Assembly (NCBI RefSeq): GCF_002196705.1
Contig: NZ_NADJ01000014.1
Location: 1-64,000, forward strand
Origin: Desulfosporosinus sp. FKB
Lineage (GTDB): Bacteria > Bacillota > Desulfitobacteriia > Desulfitobacteriales > Desulfitobacteriaceae
Direction: 5' to 3'
DNA: 64,000 nucleotides
Shown: in pieces, positions 43,368 to 52,189 of the stretch
Layout: each line of letters opens with the position of its first letter
Position numbering within the stretch: position 1 is the first letter of the stretch
The notes under the pieces: model-generated
What the model was told of the DNA's origin: nothing
The model's input: the letters and a program-made list of their open reading frames with translations, nothing else
Databases searched by the model: none
Made by a program: the position numbers and the translations under genes

Positions 43368-44090
43368 TTACAATCGTGGTTTTGTTCCTGCTATAATTGC
43401 CACAACGCCGCCAACCAAATTGATGTACTTAGTATCTCTCAAACCACATTCGGAGAAAATTCCAGCAAGTTCTTGCTGGGCAGGAAATTCTACTGCGGAA
43501 TCATGCAAATATTGATAAGCACTTGCTTTCTTAGCCCAAATTTGCCCCATCAGCGGAACTAACTTATCAAAATATAGCCAATAAACTTGTTTAAAACCAG
43601 GGAATGTTGGCTTAGCCATATCTAAGGAAACAACCTTCCCGCCAGGCTTTACGACCCGGATCATTTCTTGGATGCCTTTTCTTAGATTTGGTAAATTTCG
43701 CAGCCCCCATCCTACCGTAACCCCATCGAAAGTACTTTCTGGAAAAGGAAGTTCCATGGCATCTCCCTGAATAAATTGAATTTGTCCTTTTTCTTTAGAT
43801 TGAGCAAGAGTCTGTTGGGCTACATCAAGCATTTTTTGCGAGAAATCTAAGCCAATCACCCTACCTTCTCTTCCAACTGCTTTACCCAATTCCAAAGAAA
43901 ATTGTCCAGTTCCACAACAAACATCAAGAATACTCATGCCTGGTTTAGCGCCGACTTGCTGAACAGCAATCCGCCGCCAACGTTTATCCATTCCCAAGCT
44001 CATTAAGCTATTCATCAAATCATAATGCCCGGCAATCGAATTAAATGTCTCTCGAACATAAGCAGCTTTATCTTTACCTGAAAAATCCAT
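43368..44090 (-). CDS. menG: demethylmenaquinone methyltransferase
   Basis: 240-aa UbiE/MenG-type SAM methyltransferase, last step of menaquinone synthesis. Start MDFSGKDKAAYVRETFNSIAGHYD is typical. The SAM loop ILDVCCGTGQFS and RNLPNLRKGIQEMIRVVKPGG are diagnostic. With mqnA (33.8-34.6 kb) it supports menaquinone-based anaerobic respiration. Single gene. Confidence 0.95.
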   Translation of the reverse strand: MDFSGKDKAAYVRETFNSIAGHYDLMNSLMSLGMDKRWRRIAVQQVGAKPGMSILDVCCGTGQFSLELGKAVGREGRVIGLDFSQKMLDVAQQTLAQSKEKGQIQFIQGDAMELPFPESTFDGVTVGWGLRNLPNLRKGIQEMIRVVKPGGKVVSLDMAKPTFPGFKQVYWLYFDKLVPLMGQIWAKKASAYQYLHDSAVEFPAQQELAGIFSECGLRDTKYINLVGGVVAIIAGTKPRL

Positions 44091-44210
44091 ACACTTACTC
44101 CCATTCTTAACTTCATACTCTCCATAGTATTAGATATTCCTATAAATAATACGCGATGGAAAAGTTGTTGTCTAGCTGTCCAGATTATAGCAGTGCAATT
44201 GGAGAACAAA

Positions 44211-44397
44211 GTGAACTCGTTCAGCTAAAGCTGAACATCGGGGCTTCGCTGGGGGTAGCGTCCATCCTTCAGCGCGATAGGATTTGTTATGGAATAGGCG
44301 CTTGCGGCGAAAGTGTCCGCAGGACACTTTCGTCACCGAAGAAGGTATGGGAACCGCTCCCACTTGTTGAAACGGGAGTCTGACGATTGGATCAAAA
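44211..44397 (+). repeat. dispersed hairpin repeat R7 (type B)
   Basis: Shares the type A 5' end (GTGAACTCGTTCAGCTAAAG, then CATCGGGGCTTC) but has a different interior, with GAAAGTGTCC/GGACACTTTC stem, GCGATAGGATTTGTTATGG, and a 3' end CTCCCACTTGTTGAAACGGGAGTCTG then GATTGGATCAAA. It defines the longest type B copy. Confidence 0.88.
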
Positions 44398-44481
44398 TCC
44401 GTTTTTGTACGAAAAAAGAAGGATTTGCTTAGGCATTTCCTTCTTGAAACTTCTAATGCATTTTTAGACAAAATAAACGCC

Positions 44482-45075
44482 TTAATTAACATCTCGGATT
44501 CTGAAAGCTCCGCATATAAGATGGAAAACAACGTCTTCCAAACCTTCCAAGGATCTTGGCTTTTTAGAGATGACCCAATCACTGACCATAGCATCCAGAG
44601 TCCCAAAAAGCATTTGGCGCCCGACCTTGATGTCAGGTAACATAAATTCACCATTATTAACTCCTTCAGTCAAAACCTGCTCGATACGCTGAAAATATTC
44701 GCGCAAGGGACCGGAAATTGCTTCTCTAATCTTAGGATTCGATTGCCTCAACTCAATTTGAGCAAACATAGCCAAGGATCGATTTTCCTGCATATATCGC
44801 AAATGGGTCTTGATAATACGTAATAATCGTTCCTTTGCGGAACGACACTCTTCAATTTCTTGACAGATCTCGTTTATAAATTGCCCCATTCGTTCTGTAA
44901 ATAGGCTAATAAGAATATCCTCTTTATTCTTGAAATAGAGGTAGATCGTTCCATCAGCAACTCCGGCCAGTTTAGCAATTTTAGATATCTGACTATTGAA
45001 AAAGCCATATTCCGCAAAAGCCTCAGTTGCAGCATCCAGAATGGCTTGATATTTTTCTTCACGGGGTCTACTCAT
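44482..45075 (-). CDS. TetR-family transcriptional regulator (FadR-like)
   Basis: 197 aa from ATG 45073-45075 (MSRPREEKYQ), with AAGGGAGC before it; an upstream in-frame ATG is possible. The TetR HTH lies at residues 10-55 (KYQAILDAATEAFAEYGF ... GVADGTIYLYFKNKEDIL). The C-terminal ligand domain resembles Bacillus YsiA/FadR, which senses long-chain acyl-CoA, judged from RLLRIIKTHLRYMQENRSL; ligand unproven. No target operon is adjacent. Confidence 0.88.
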   Translation of the reverse strand: MSRPREEKYQAILDAATEAFAEYGFFNSQISKIAKLAGVADGTIYLYFKNKEDILISLFTERMGQFINEICQEIEECRSAKERLLRIIKTHLRYMQENRSLAMFAQIELRQSNPKIREAISGPLREYFQRIEQVLTEGVNNGEFMLPDIKVGRQMLFGTLDAMVSDWVISKKPRSLEGLEDVVFHLICGAFRIRDVN

Positions 45076-45173
45076 CAGGAACATAGCTCCCTTCAATCAG
45101 TAGTAAACTCTCCAGCCAATAGTTAGATCATACCATATTTCTTAATATTCGTGAATAAATACTTCATGATAAC

Positions 45174-45452
45174 TTATCCTTGGCTTAAAGATTTACCCCG
45201 TTCAGTAAGTACCCAGAAGGAGTAAGTTTCAGGAGAAGCAAAGCCGCATCCTTCGCAATGACTGCTGCAGTCGTTGGAACTGCAGCCTGCACCGCAAGCC
45301 TGTCCATAGATTTCCTTGCGAATATAGCCCATATGTTCCATTTGTTCCAGGGCGCTTTCAAGTTCTCTCGGCGAAGAATTTAATTCTTGAGCCAGCTGCG
45401 TCATTGATAACGATTCTTTACGGGCTAAGATATTTAAAATTCCGGTTAGCAA
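45174..45452 (-). CDS. feoC: FeoC-like winged-helix regulator
   Basis: 92 aa, start chosen at TTG 45450-45452 because GGAGGTGG lies five nt before it; an upstream ATG (45485) falls in a repeat. The N terminus is a winged helix (MTQLAQELNSSPRELESALEQ). A cysteine cluster (ACGAGCSSNDCSSHCEGCGF) could bind an iron-sulfur centre or zinc, as in FeoC-type partners of FeoB. Third gene of feoABC. The cluster has more cysteines than typical enterobacterial FeoC. Confidence 0.85.
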   Translation of the reverse strand: MLTGILNILARKESLSMTQLAQELNSSPRELESALEQMEHMGYIRKEIYGQACGAGCSSNDCSSHCEGCGFASPETYSFWVLTERGKSLSQG

Positions 45453-45478
45453 CGAGACCACCTCCAGAGAGAAATAGT

Positions 45479-45536
45479 AAAGCAAGGTATGGGAACCACT
45501 CCCACTTGTAGAAGAGGGAGTCTGACGATTTGATCA
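45479..45536 (+). repeat. repeat fragment R8 (type B 3' end) inside the feo operon
   Basis: Only the last ~58 nt of a type B copy: AAGGTATGGGAACCACTCCCACTTGTAG ... GGGAGTCTGACGATTTGATCAA. It fills the feoB-feoC gap and runs against operon transcription, so the operon mRNA carries the complementary strand. Confidence 0.85.
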
Positions 45537-45537
45537 A

Positions 45538-47628
45538 TTATTGAAAACCCAACGCTTGACCTCCGTGAAAGATAATCCATCCTATAATAAAGCTTAATAT
45601 CAAATTATAGGCAATTCCGAAAGCAGTCCAGCGCAGACTACCCGATTCTTTATAGGTTGTCACTACTGAGGCTAAACAGGGAATATAAAGCATATAGACA
45701 ACTAGAAAAGTATAAGCCTTTAAAGGAGACATAGCCCCCGTCATTGCCTGAGCAATTGATTGTGAGGCATCAGCTGCCACCCCATATAAAATTCCGAGAG
45801 TCGATAAGGTCGTTTCTTTAGCCGTAAAGCCAAAAACAATAGCCACCATAATTTTCCAGTCAAAACCTAAAGGTTTGCCGATAAATTCCAGCCATTCTCC
45901 CATTTTTCCAGCCCAAGTTGAGTCCATAGGCACTCCTTGAGGGAAAGAACTTAACAGCCAGACTACTACGGAAGCAGCCAAAATAAACGTCCAAGCCCTC
46001 TTAAGGAAAGTATAGGTTTTATGCCAAGTCGGCCATAAAACATTCCGTAAGGTAGGAAGATGATATAAAGGCAATTCCATAACGAAGGCCGACCGTTCCC
46101 TCTGATCAACGACTCTTCTCATAAAGAGAGCGGAAATCATCACAAGGAGCATACTTATCAACAAGAGACTTAACATAATCATTGCCCCGCGGGTTCCTGG
46201 GAAAAACGCCGCAACTACAGCGCTCATAACCCCCAAACGCGGAACACATGGTATCAAAGGGTTGAGCAACATCGTAATCAATCGATCCTTAGGATCTTCA
46301 AGAGTTCTTGTGGCCATAATTCCTGGTACATTACATCCGAAACTGGATACTAAGGAGAAGAATGATTTACCATGTAAGCCCATCAATTGCATGAGACGGT
46401 CACCTAAAAAGGCTGCCCTCGCTAAATATCCACTGTCTTGCAAGAAGGAAAAGAAAGCAAAAAAGATTGCTATTTGCGGTACAAAAGCTAGAACCGCGCC
46501 AACTCCAGCAAAGATTCCATCTCTTACCAAGCTCATTAGGAAAGTCGGTGCATGAGACCACTGTAAAAGGTTCACTAAAAAATCAGCCGCCAAGGCCATA
46601 CCCTGAGAAACAGCCTCTCCTAAAGGAGCGCTGGCGATGAAAGAAGCCCAAAACACAAGGGCAAGTACTAGGATCATGATGGGGTAACCCCAAATAGGAG
46701 AAAGAATCCAACGATCTAAGGAATCTGTGAGAGAAGGTTTTCTGAGATCTTCTTGAGTTAAAAACCTCGGTAAAATTTGAGATATATAATTATATTTAGC
46801 ATCGGCAAAAGCCATTTCAAAGTGGTCCCTGGTCCACCCTTCTTCCTCATAAGATCGCAGCAAATCATTCCCTGGAAGCTCAATGATCTTCTTAAGTTTA
46901 TAGTTTAAAGCATCACCCGAATCGCAGCACGAGTCGCGTTTCTTATCTTTTGAAGATTCCGGAGCAGATACTGACTGCCATTCTTGTCCAATCTCAGGAT
47001 CTCTTTCCAGACGTTTAAGAGCTAACCATCGTAAGGGGTATAGAGAAGCCCAAGATGTATCCTTTAATAAATTTTCCATAGCTCGAATTTTTTCTTCGAG
47101 TTCAGAAGGATAGGGTACTTGGTGAACCAAAGGGTCCTTCTGCAAAAGTCCGACTCTAACAGCCTCTGATAAAAACTTGTCAATGCCTATCCCTTTAGCG
47201 GCTACAATCTCAACCACTGATACATTTAAGGCTTTTGCCAACTCAGTAGCATTTAAAATAATTCCTGAAGACTTTGCCAAGTCCATCATATTGAGTCCAA
47301 TAACAACCCGAGGCGCTAACTCAAGAATCTGTAGAACGAGATAGAGATTCCTTTCGATATTAGAAGCATCCACCATCGCCATCACTACATCCGGTTTTTC
47401 ACGAAGAATGTATTGACGTGTAACGATCTCTTCCTGTGTATAGGCCGTTAAACTATATGTCCCAGGTAGGTCAACCAATTCAATGTCCAGATTATCTCTG
47501 CGTATAATACCTGTCTTGCGTTCAACGGTTTTACCTGCCCAATTTCCGACCTGCTGATTGGAGCCTGTCAGGGCATTAAAAACCGTACTTTTCCCAACAT
47601 TGGGATTGCCAACAAGAGCAATCTTCAT
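45538..47628 (-). CDS. feoB: FeoB ferrous iron transporter
   Basis: GTP-dependent Fe(II) uptake protein of the inner membrane. 696 aa. N-terminal G domain with G1 at residues 7-15 (GNPNVGKST), G3 DLPGTYS, and G4 NMMDLAK. Then about eight transmembrane helices with two Gate motifs, including CVPRLGVMSA and CLASVVTTYK. Followed by feoC. Fe(II) uptake suits anaerobic life. Confidence 0.97.
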   Translation of the reverse strand: MKIALVGNPNVGKSTVFNALTGSNQQVGNWAGKTVERKTGIIRRDNLDIELVDLPGTYSLTAYTQEEIVTRQYILREKPDVVMAMVDASNIERNLYLVLQILELAPRVVIGLNMMDLAKSSGIILNATELAKALNVSVVEIVAAKGIGIDKFLSEAVRVGLLQKDPLVHQVPYPSELEEKIRAMENLLKDTSWASLYPLRWLALKRLERDPEIGQEWQSVSAPESSKDKKRDSCCDSGDALNYKLKKIIELPGNDLLRSYEEEGWTRDHFEMAFADAKYNYISQILPRFLTQEDLRKPSLTDSLDRWILSPIWGYPIMILVLALVFWASFIASAPLGEAVSQGMALAADFLVNLLQWSHAPTFLMSLVRDGIFAGVGAVLAFVPQIAIFFAFFSFLQDSGYLARAAFLGDRLMQLMGLHGKSFFSLVSSFGCNVPGIMATRTLEDPKDRLITMLLNPLIPCVPRLGVMSAVVAAFFPGTRGAMIMLSLLLISMLLVMISALFMRRVVDQRERSAFVMELPLYHLPTLRNVLWPTWHKTYTFLKRAWTFILAASVVVWLLSSFPQGVPMDSTWAGKMGEWLEFIGKPLGFDWKIMVAIVFGFTAKETTLSTLGILYGVAADASQSIAQAMTGAMSPLKAYTFLVVYMLYIPCLASVVTTYKESGSLRWTAFGIAYNLILSFIIGWIIFHGGQALGFQ

Positions 47629-47685
47629 GGCATAGCCGCCCTCCTTTAATAAGCATTGTTCACTATGTCAAAGCGGCAAAATCCA

Positions 47686-47952
47686 CTAGCGACTAGCTAA
47701 GGTATGTTTAATAGCTACACGTTGCTCCCCGGAGACGACTATTTTAGCACATTCTCCACGACGCATTGCCAGATAATAACCCTTAAGGCGTATCTGAAGG
47801 GGACCCCCCATAGGAGCACAACGAACAACCTCCAGTTCGACTCCTGGTACAATTCCCATATCCATCATCCGACGACGCAAAGCACCTCCACCATTGATAC
47901 GTGCGACACAAGCCCGTTCACCGGGTTTTAATTCCCCAAGACTGCGTTCCAT
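47686..47952 (-). CDS. feoA: FeoA
   Basis: 88-aa SH3-like accessory protein of Fe(II) transport, with the hallmark LGELKPGERACVARI, RRRMMDMGIVPGVELEV and LKGYYLAMRRGECAKI. First gene of feoABC, 57 nt before feoB. Two Fur-like boxes precede it. Role in vivo is to support FeoB. Confidence 0.95.
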   Translation of the reverse strand: MERSLGELKPGERACVARINGGGALRRRMMDMGIVPGVELEVVRCAPMGGPLQIRLKGYYLAMRRGECAKIVVSGEQRVAIKHTLASR

Positions 47953-47972
47953 TGTTGATCCCTCCTCCGCAA

Positions 47973-48026
47973 CTGATAATCATTCTCATTAAAAGACGAT
48001 ACCTCAATTGAGAATCCGTCTCATTT
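47973..48026 (-). promoter_or_regulatory. Fur-like boxes upstream of feoA
   Basis: TGATAATCATTCTCATTA (about 47974-47991) matches most of the Fur consensus of paired GATAAT hexamers, and TTGAGAATCCGTCTCATTT follows at 48008-48026. Fur-type iron repression of feoABC is the expected reading. Confidence 0.7.
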
Positions 48027-48098
48027 GTTAATAGCATACTCTTCTTTTTTAGCCTTGTCAATATGAATAGAGGTTGTAATCCATTCAACTAAACTATA

Positions 48099-49097
48099 TC
48101 ACTTATTCATAAAATTGATGGCCCCGGCTGCAAGCATTTCTTTTAAAGTCTTCAGCGCCACACCTTGCCCTAAGGCAATGCTTACGAACAAACGTACTTT
48201 TTCCGTCGATAAATCGTCCGCAAACCAGGCCCCGATGCGTTCCAGATCTGCTCCTCCGCCAGAATACCCGTAAACGGGAGAAGTCCGGCCAAACAAACAA
48301 CGTGAAGTTATCACAACAGGAATGCCGTTGTTGATAATCTCCGAGATTTCTGGAACGAGACGAGGCGGTAAATTGCCCCGTCCAAATGCTTCAATAACCA
48401 AAGCATCTGTTTCATCATGAGTCATCAAGCGCAAAATATCTTTGGGCATTCCTGTATAAATTTTACAAATGGCAACCTTCGCCAATTTTTCGGGAACACC
48501 TAGTTTTATGGTATGTTCCGGCTTACGGTGCCAGAGGACATCTCCGGTATCGATGGTCCCTAAGTCTCCCTTTTCCCCAGAATTAAAAGCATCAACATGA
48601 TTTGTATGAAGTTTTCTGACATCTCGGGCAGCGTGAATTTCTTCATTAAGTGCAATCAGGACTCCGCGATCCATGGCCCGAGAATCCAGTGCGATTCGCA
48701 TAGCATTCGTCAGATTACGAGGACCGTCCGAATCAGTTTCCGAAGCATCTCTCTGTGAAGCTGTTAAGATTACTGGGCGAGGATCTCTAATCGTAATATC
48801 CAAAAAATAAGCCGTCTCTTCGAGAGTATCTGTCCCATGAGTAACCACGATTCCTTTTAAGTCAGGATCGGTTAAAAAGCGTTGTTCTATTGCATAGGCC
48901 AGATTTCTCATTTGCTTTAAATCCATATTGCAGCTTGCCATATTGCTGAAGTCTAAAACATCCCATCTGGCATGCTTCGTCAATTCCGGGATACTTTCCA
49001 ACAGTTCATGTCCGCTGACAGCAGGCACTGCTTTCCCTGCCTTATCTTTGCGCATGGCAATAGTTCCGCCCGTAGCAATAAGAAGAACTTTATCCAA
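48099..49097 (-). CDS. ansA: type I asparaginase
   Basis: 332 aa. L-asparaginase to aspartate and ammonia, cytoplasmic type. Active site: first Thr in IATGGTIAMR, second Thr/Asp/Lys in VTHGTDTLEETAYF, and SQRDASETDSDGPRNL. No signal peptide, hence the intracellular type. It lies 3 nt downstream of an HD-domain gene, so they are co-transcribed. Confidence 0.94.
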   Translation of the reverse strand: MDKVLLIATGGTIAMRKDKAGKAVPAVSGHELLESIPELTKHARWDVLDFSNMASCNMDLKQMRNLAYAIEQRFLTDPDLKGIVVTHGTDTLEETAYFLDITIRDPRPVILTASQRDASETDSDGPRNLTNAMRIALDSRAMDRGVLIALNEEIHAARDVRKLHTNHVDAFNSGEKGDLGTIDTGDVLWHRKPEHTIKLGVPEKLAKVAICKIYTGMPKDILRLMTHDETDALVIEAFGRGNLPPRLVPEISEIINNGIPVVITSRCLFGRTSPVYGYSGGGADLERIGAWFADDLSTEKVRLFVSIALGQGVALKTLKEMLAAGAINFMNK

Positions 49098-49100
49098 GAC

Positions 49101-49592
49101 TTATCCCTCCTTAGATGGCTCAATATTCAGCTCACAGAGAGCTCGTTGAAGTCTGGCAACATGATATTCCTTGGATATATCGTCTCCATACCAATAGCAA
49201 TCCAAAATATCAGCATCTTTTACAAGTTCCTCCAGGGGAGATCCAACATCCTCCTTTTTCGAATGATTAATAATTGCTTGAACAATAGCCTCCTGAGTTA
49301 TTGAGGAAAGATTTTGTTCCCGAAGGAAACGGCGAGCAAGTTCTTCCCCTTGGGGGGCATGGTTCTCTTGACGTCCGGTAACCCAGCGCCCGCAATCATG
49401 TAAGGCACATGCTAAAGCAGCTTGTTCGCTGTCAACGTGACGTTTTTGAGCTAACAACCTGCCAATCTGAGCACAACTCGTGGAATGTATCCTCTCCCAA
49501 ATAATTGGATAATCCCTCTCCATTTTTCGAAGCTCCATCTGATCTAAGAGATTATAAATTTCTTGCAGCGCTTTAATGAATTCAATATTCAC
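49101..49592 (-). CDS. HD-domain hydrolase
   Basis: 163 aa with HD superfamily ligands: H in ERIHSTSCAQ, HD in ALHDCGRW, H in IINHSKKED, D in VKDADILDCY. This set fits small stand-alone HD phosphohydrolases. Co-transcribed with the asparaginase (3-nt gap), but a shared pathway is not obvious. Not the same as the HD protein at 25.4 kb. Confidence 0.85.
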   Translation of the reverse strand: MNIEFIKALQEIYNLLDQMELRKMERDYPIIWERIHSTSCAQIGRLLAQKRHVDSEQAALACALHDCGRWVTGRQENHAPQGEELARRFLREQNLSSITQEAIVQAIINHSKKEDVGSPLEELVKDADILDCYWYGDDISKEYHVARLQRALCELNIEPSKEG

Positions 49593-49697
49593 GGCAATTT
49601 TTCACCTTCCTTAAATTTACAGATAAAAAAGTAAGATTAATTTTCTAATTTCTCATATCTTATCCTAGGAGTGTGCATATAAAGGAGGAGGGTATCT

Positions 49698-50672
49698 TTG
49701 AATTGGACACCAACTGCACGGCGGCTCATGGATAATCGAATGTGGGTTCTTGGCTATGTTTCCGACGATTATCCGGGGGATTTACGAGCGATTGATTCCA
49801 TACGCCAACAAGGATCGCACATTGATGTATATGCTGATTTTGCCTTTCAGCTTCAGCAAAATGGTTACTTCTCAGGCCAGATTAATAATCTCGCCTTACA
49901 GGAAAGTTTGGCACGAAACATTGCTCCTCTTATACTTTTTCATAACTTTAATGGAAGCATTTTTGATCCAATGCCTATCCGTACAGTTCTTTCGTCAACA
50001 ACGACACAAAAGAATTGTATTCAGCAGATGCTCAATTTACTTCCGTCCTCCGCAGCGGGTGTACATGTTGATTTTGAGGGAATCGAAGCTTCCTACCGTA
50101 TTCCCTTTTTAACTTTTCTTGAATTTCTAAGAGCGGCGTTACATGATAGAGGCTTATTATTAACAATTGCTATTCCAGCTAAACGTTCAGAGTGGGAAGC
50201 CCCCGGGTATGACTTTGCCGGGATAGGAAAACAATGCGATGTAATTACCCTGATGACCTATGACGAGCACTACGCAGGAGGATCTCCCGGCCCTGTTGCC
50301 AGTTTACCATGGATGAACCAAGCTCTCGATTACGCGATTCGTTACCTTCCTCAGGAAAAAATATTATTAGGGATACCGATTTATGGTTACGATTGGTCCA
50401 ATGAAGCCACTCAGATGGTGCCGATGCGTGACATTCCAAATTTAGCTGCCAAAACCAATGCTCACATACTTTGGTCTGATACAGCTGTAGAACCATATTT
50501 CTACTATTGGCTGGGTAGAGCACGACATAGTGTTTGGTTCGAAAATGAAATCTCTGCAAAAATCCGACTTGGATTTGTTAAAAGTTATCGTTTAAGAGGT
50601 ATTGCCATTTGGCGCCTCGGGTATGAGACCAGTCGATTCTGGCAAGGAGTGACCAGTAAACTAAAAAAATAA
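49698..50672 (+). CDS. GH18-family glycosidase-like protein
   Basis: 324 aa from TTG 49698 with AAAGGAGGAGG before it. The TIM barrel of glycoside hydrolase family 18 is recognised by the catalytic segment GVHVDFEGIE, which keeps the D-x-E arrangement, and by LMTYDEHYAGGSPGPVASLPW and LLGIPIYGYDW. Relatives in sporeformers (YdhD, YaaH/SleL) cut spore-cortex or wall glycan. No LysM domain or signal peptide is attached here, so localisation is unclear. Confidence 0.9.
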   Translation: MNWTPTARRLMDNRMWVLGYVSDDYPGDLRAIDSIRQQGSHIDVYADFAFQLQQNGYFSGQINNLALQESLARNIAPLILFHNFNGSIFDPMPIRTVLSSTTTQKNCIQQMLNLLPSSAAGVHVDFEGIEASYRIPFLTFLEFLRAALHDRGLLLTIAIPAKRSEWEAPGYDFAGIGKQCDVITLMTYDEHYAGGSPGPVASLPWMNQALDYAIRYLPQEKILLGIPIYGYDWSNEATQMVPMRDIPNLAAKTNAHILWSDTAVEPYFYYWLGRARHSVWFENEISAKIRLGFVKSYRLRGIAIWRLGYETSRFWQGVTSKLKK

Positions 50673-50694
50673 AGAATTTTTCCCAATAGAATAG

Positions 50695-50717
50695 GCATCC
50701 TCGAAGGGATGCACTTT
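50695..50717 (+). terminator. terminator of the GH18 gene
   Basis: GCATCC (50695-50700) / GGATGC (50707-50712) then ACTTTTTC. Confidence 0.75.
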
Positions 50718-50787
50718 TTCTGCTTGTTCTTTTGTCGAATTGGCCTTATTATTGAAATAATTAATCAATAATAAGGAGATAACAGTA

Positions 50788-51060
50788 ATGTATGGAATAA
50801 AAAATCATCTCGAAGTCGTCGTCCAACAAATGCTTGAAGAATATTTGCACGATAATCCAATCAATTGTTCATGTGAAAAGTGTCAAGCAGATATTATGGC
50901 CTTAGCTTTAAACCAACTTCCCGCACGCTATTGCGTATCGCTGCGCGGGCAAATATTAACGGAATTTGAATCTCACACTCTTCCAGGACAAGCTCGTATC
51001 ATGGCCGAGATAGTCCGAGCAGCCCAACAAGTAAATGCTTCCCCTTCGCATGGGTTATAA
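50788..51060 (+). CDS. comFB: ComFB-like protein
   Basis: 90 aa of the late-competence ComFB family: MYGIKNHLEVVVQQMLEEY, the zinc cysteines in CSCEKCQADIMALALNQLPARY. In other bacteria ComFB-like proteins bind second messengers such as c-di-GMP or c-di-AMP and govern natural competence or motility. Single gene. No comFA or comFC is adjacent. Confidence 0.88.
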   Translation: MYGIKNHLEVVVQQMLEEYLHDNPINCSCEKCQADIMALALNQLPARYCVSLRGQILTEFESHTLPGQARIMAEIVRAAQQVNASPSHGL

Positions 51061-51120
51061 CTACGATACTACTTGATACCTATAGAACGGCGATTAAGTC
51101 CAGAATTACATAGAGAATGA

Positions 51121-51234
51121 TCAGACAGAATTAATGATAATGATTACGGCAATAAAGAAAACCATAAATATGGCGACAACTCTAAAAGGAGAATTGACCA
51201 CTGATTGAATACGAACTGATTCAATTCCGAGCAT
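51121..51234 (-). CDS. 37-aa single-pass membrane protein
   Basis: ATG 51232-51234, TGA 51121-51123, ribosome site AAAGGGGGTAAAGG. The product has a short soluble start (MLGIESVRIQ) and a hydrophobic C-terminal helix of about 18 residues, mostly Ile/Val/Phe. Small tail-anchored type. Alone, convergent with comFB. No known family. Confidence 0.5.
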   Translation of the reverse strand: MLGIESVRIQSVVNSPFRVVAIFMVFFIAVIIIINSV

Positions 51235-51324
51235 ACCTTTACCCCCTTTTAAATAGTATATGCCCTTACCTTGAAACAGTTTATTTCAAAGCTACAAGTA
51301 ATTATAACATTAAACTAGACTTAA

Positions 51325-51483
51325 GTGAACTCGTTCAGCTAAATCTGAACATCGGGTCTTCGGTGACGAAAGCGCCTAGCCCATAACAAATGCTATCGCG
51401 CTGAAGGATGAACTCTATCCCCACCGAAGCAAGGATGAAACTACTCCCACTTGTGGAAGAGGGAGTCTTACGATTTGATAAAA
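51325..51483 (+). repeat. dispersed hairpin repeat R9 (type B)
   Basis: Starts GTGAACTCGTTCAGCTAAATC, has CATAACAAATGCTATCGCGCTGAAGG and ends CCCACTTGTGGAAGAGGGAGTCTTACGATTTGATAAA. It lacks the GTGTCC hairpin of R7. It ends 32 nt before the Crp/Fnr gene start, upstream of its ribosome site. Confidence 0.88.
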
Positions 51484-51514
51484 TTATTGTCAAGGGGAGA
51501 TAGGGGGGCTTATC

Positions 51515-52189
51515 ATGCTAACAGCAAATGAACTTATTCGTTTTTCTTTGTTCTCATCCCTAACAGCCGAAGACGTTTTCCCACTTCTTCCCCATCTCCA
51601 AGAACGTCATTATCGGCGAGGCCAGCTGCTATTTGTTGAAGGGGAAATTGGTACCTGCGTGTATTTTGTACTTTCCGGACAAGTTAAACTCACCAAGAGG
51701 ACTCCGGAAGGCAATGAACAGATTTTTGACTGGTATGGCCCATATGATAGTTTTGCCGAGATTTTACTCTTAGAGGCCGGTCCATATCCTGCAACTGCTG
51801 AAGTTCTTCAAGATAGTGTCCTCTTTGTCCTAAATAATGAAATAATGCCTCAAGTTCTCGATATTAGTCCTTCTCTTTCCTTAGCCCTGATTCGAACGTT
51901 AAGCCGCAGATTAAGATTAGCTCAAGAGTTTATTCGTATCTTAACCAATCGATCTACCTCAGGAATTTTGGCTGCCCTTTTTATGCGACTGGCACAGCCT
52001 GCAACAACTCCCGGAAGCCCCATTTTTGTCGACGCTTCTATCACCCATCGTGATCTTGCCAACATGATTGGTACTAGTCGAGAATGTGTTAACCGAGCTA
52101 TCAACGGCTGGAAAAAGGCCGGAATACTTAAACTGGTTGACGATCGTTTGGAAATTATCAAGCCTCATGAATTAGCAGAATGGCCCTAA
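51515..52189 (+). CDS. Crp/Fnr-family transcriptional regulator
   Basis: 224 aa. Residues 15-125 are a cyclic-nucleotide-binding-like beta barrel (GQLLFVEGEIGTCVYFVLSGQVKL). Residues 150-215 carry a Crp-type HTH (THRDLANMIGTSRECVNRAINGWKKAG). No FNR-type N-terminal cysteine cluster is seen, so a haem, oxidised-sulfur or other small effector is likely. R9 sits immediately upstream and might affect its promoter. Targets unknown. Confidence 0.92.
   Translation: MLTANELIRFSLFSSLTAEDVFPLLPHLQERHYRRGQLLFVEGEIGTCVYFVLSGQVKLTKRTPEGNEQIFDWYGPYDSFAEILLLEAGPYPATAEVLQDSVLFVLNNEIMPQVLDISPSLSLALIRTLSRRLRLAQEFIRILTNRSTSGILAALFMRLAQPATTPGSPIFVDASITHRDLANMIGTSRECVNRAINGWKKAGILKLVDDRLEIIKPHELAEWP

Noticed and set aside
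44172-44654. 160-aa ORF across repeat R7
   Set aside because: It crosses R7 and the TetR gene in another frame; artefact of the repeat and the coding strand.
2284-51483. The dispersed repeat as an intact insertion sequence
   Set aside because: No transposase or TnpB-like ORF lies inside or beside any copy.
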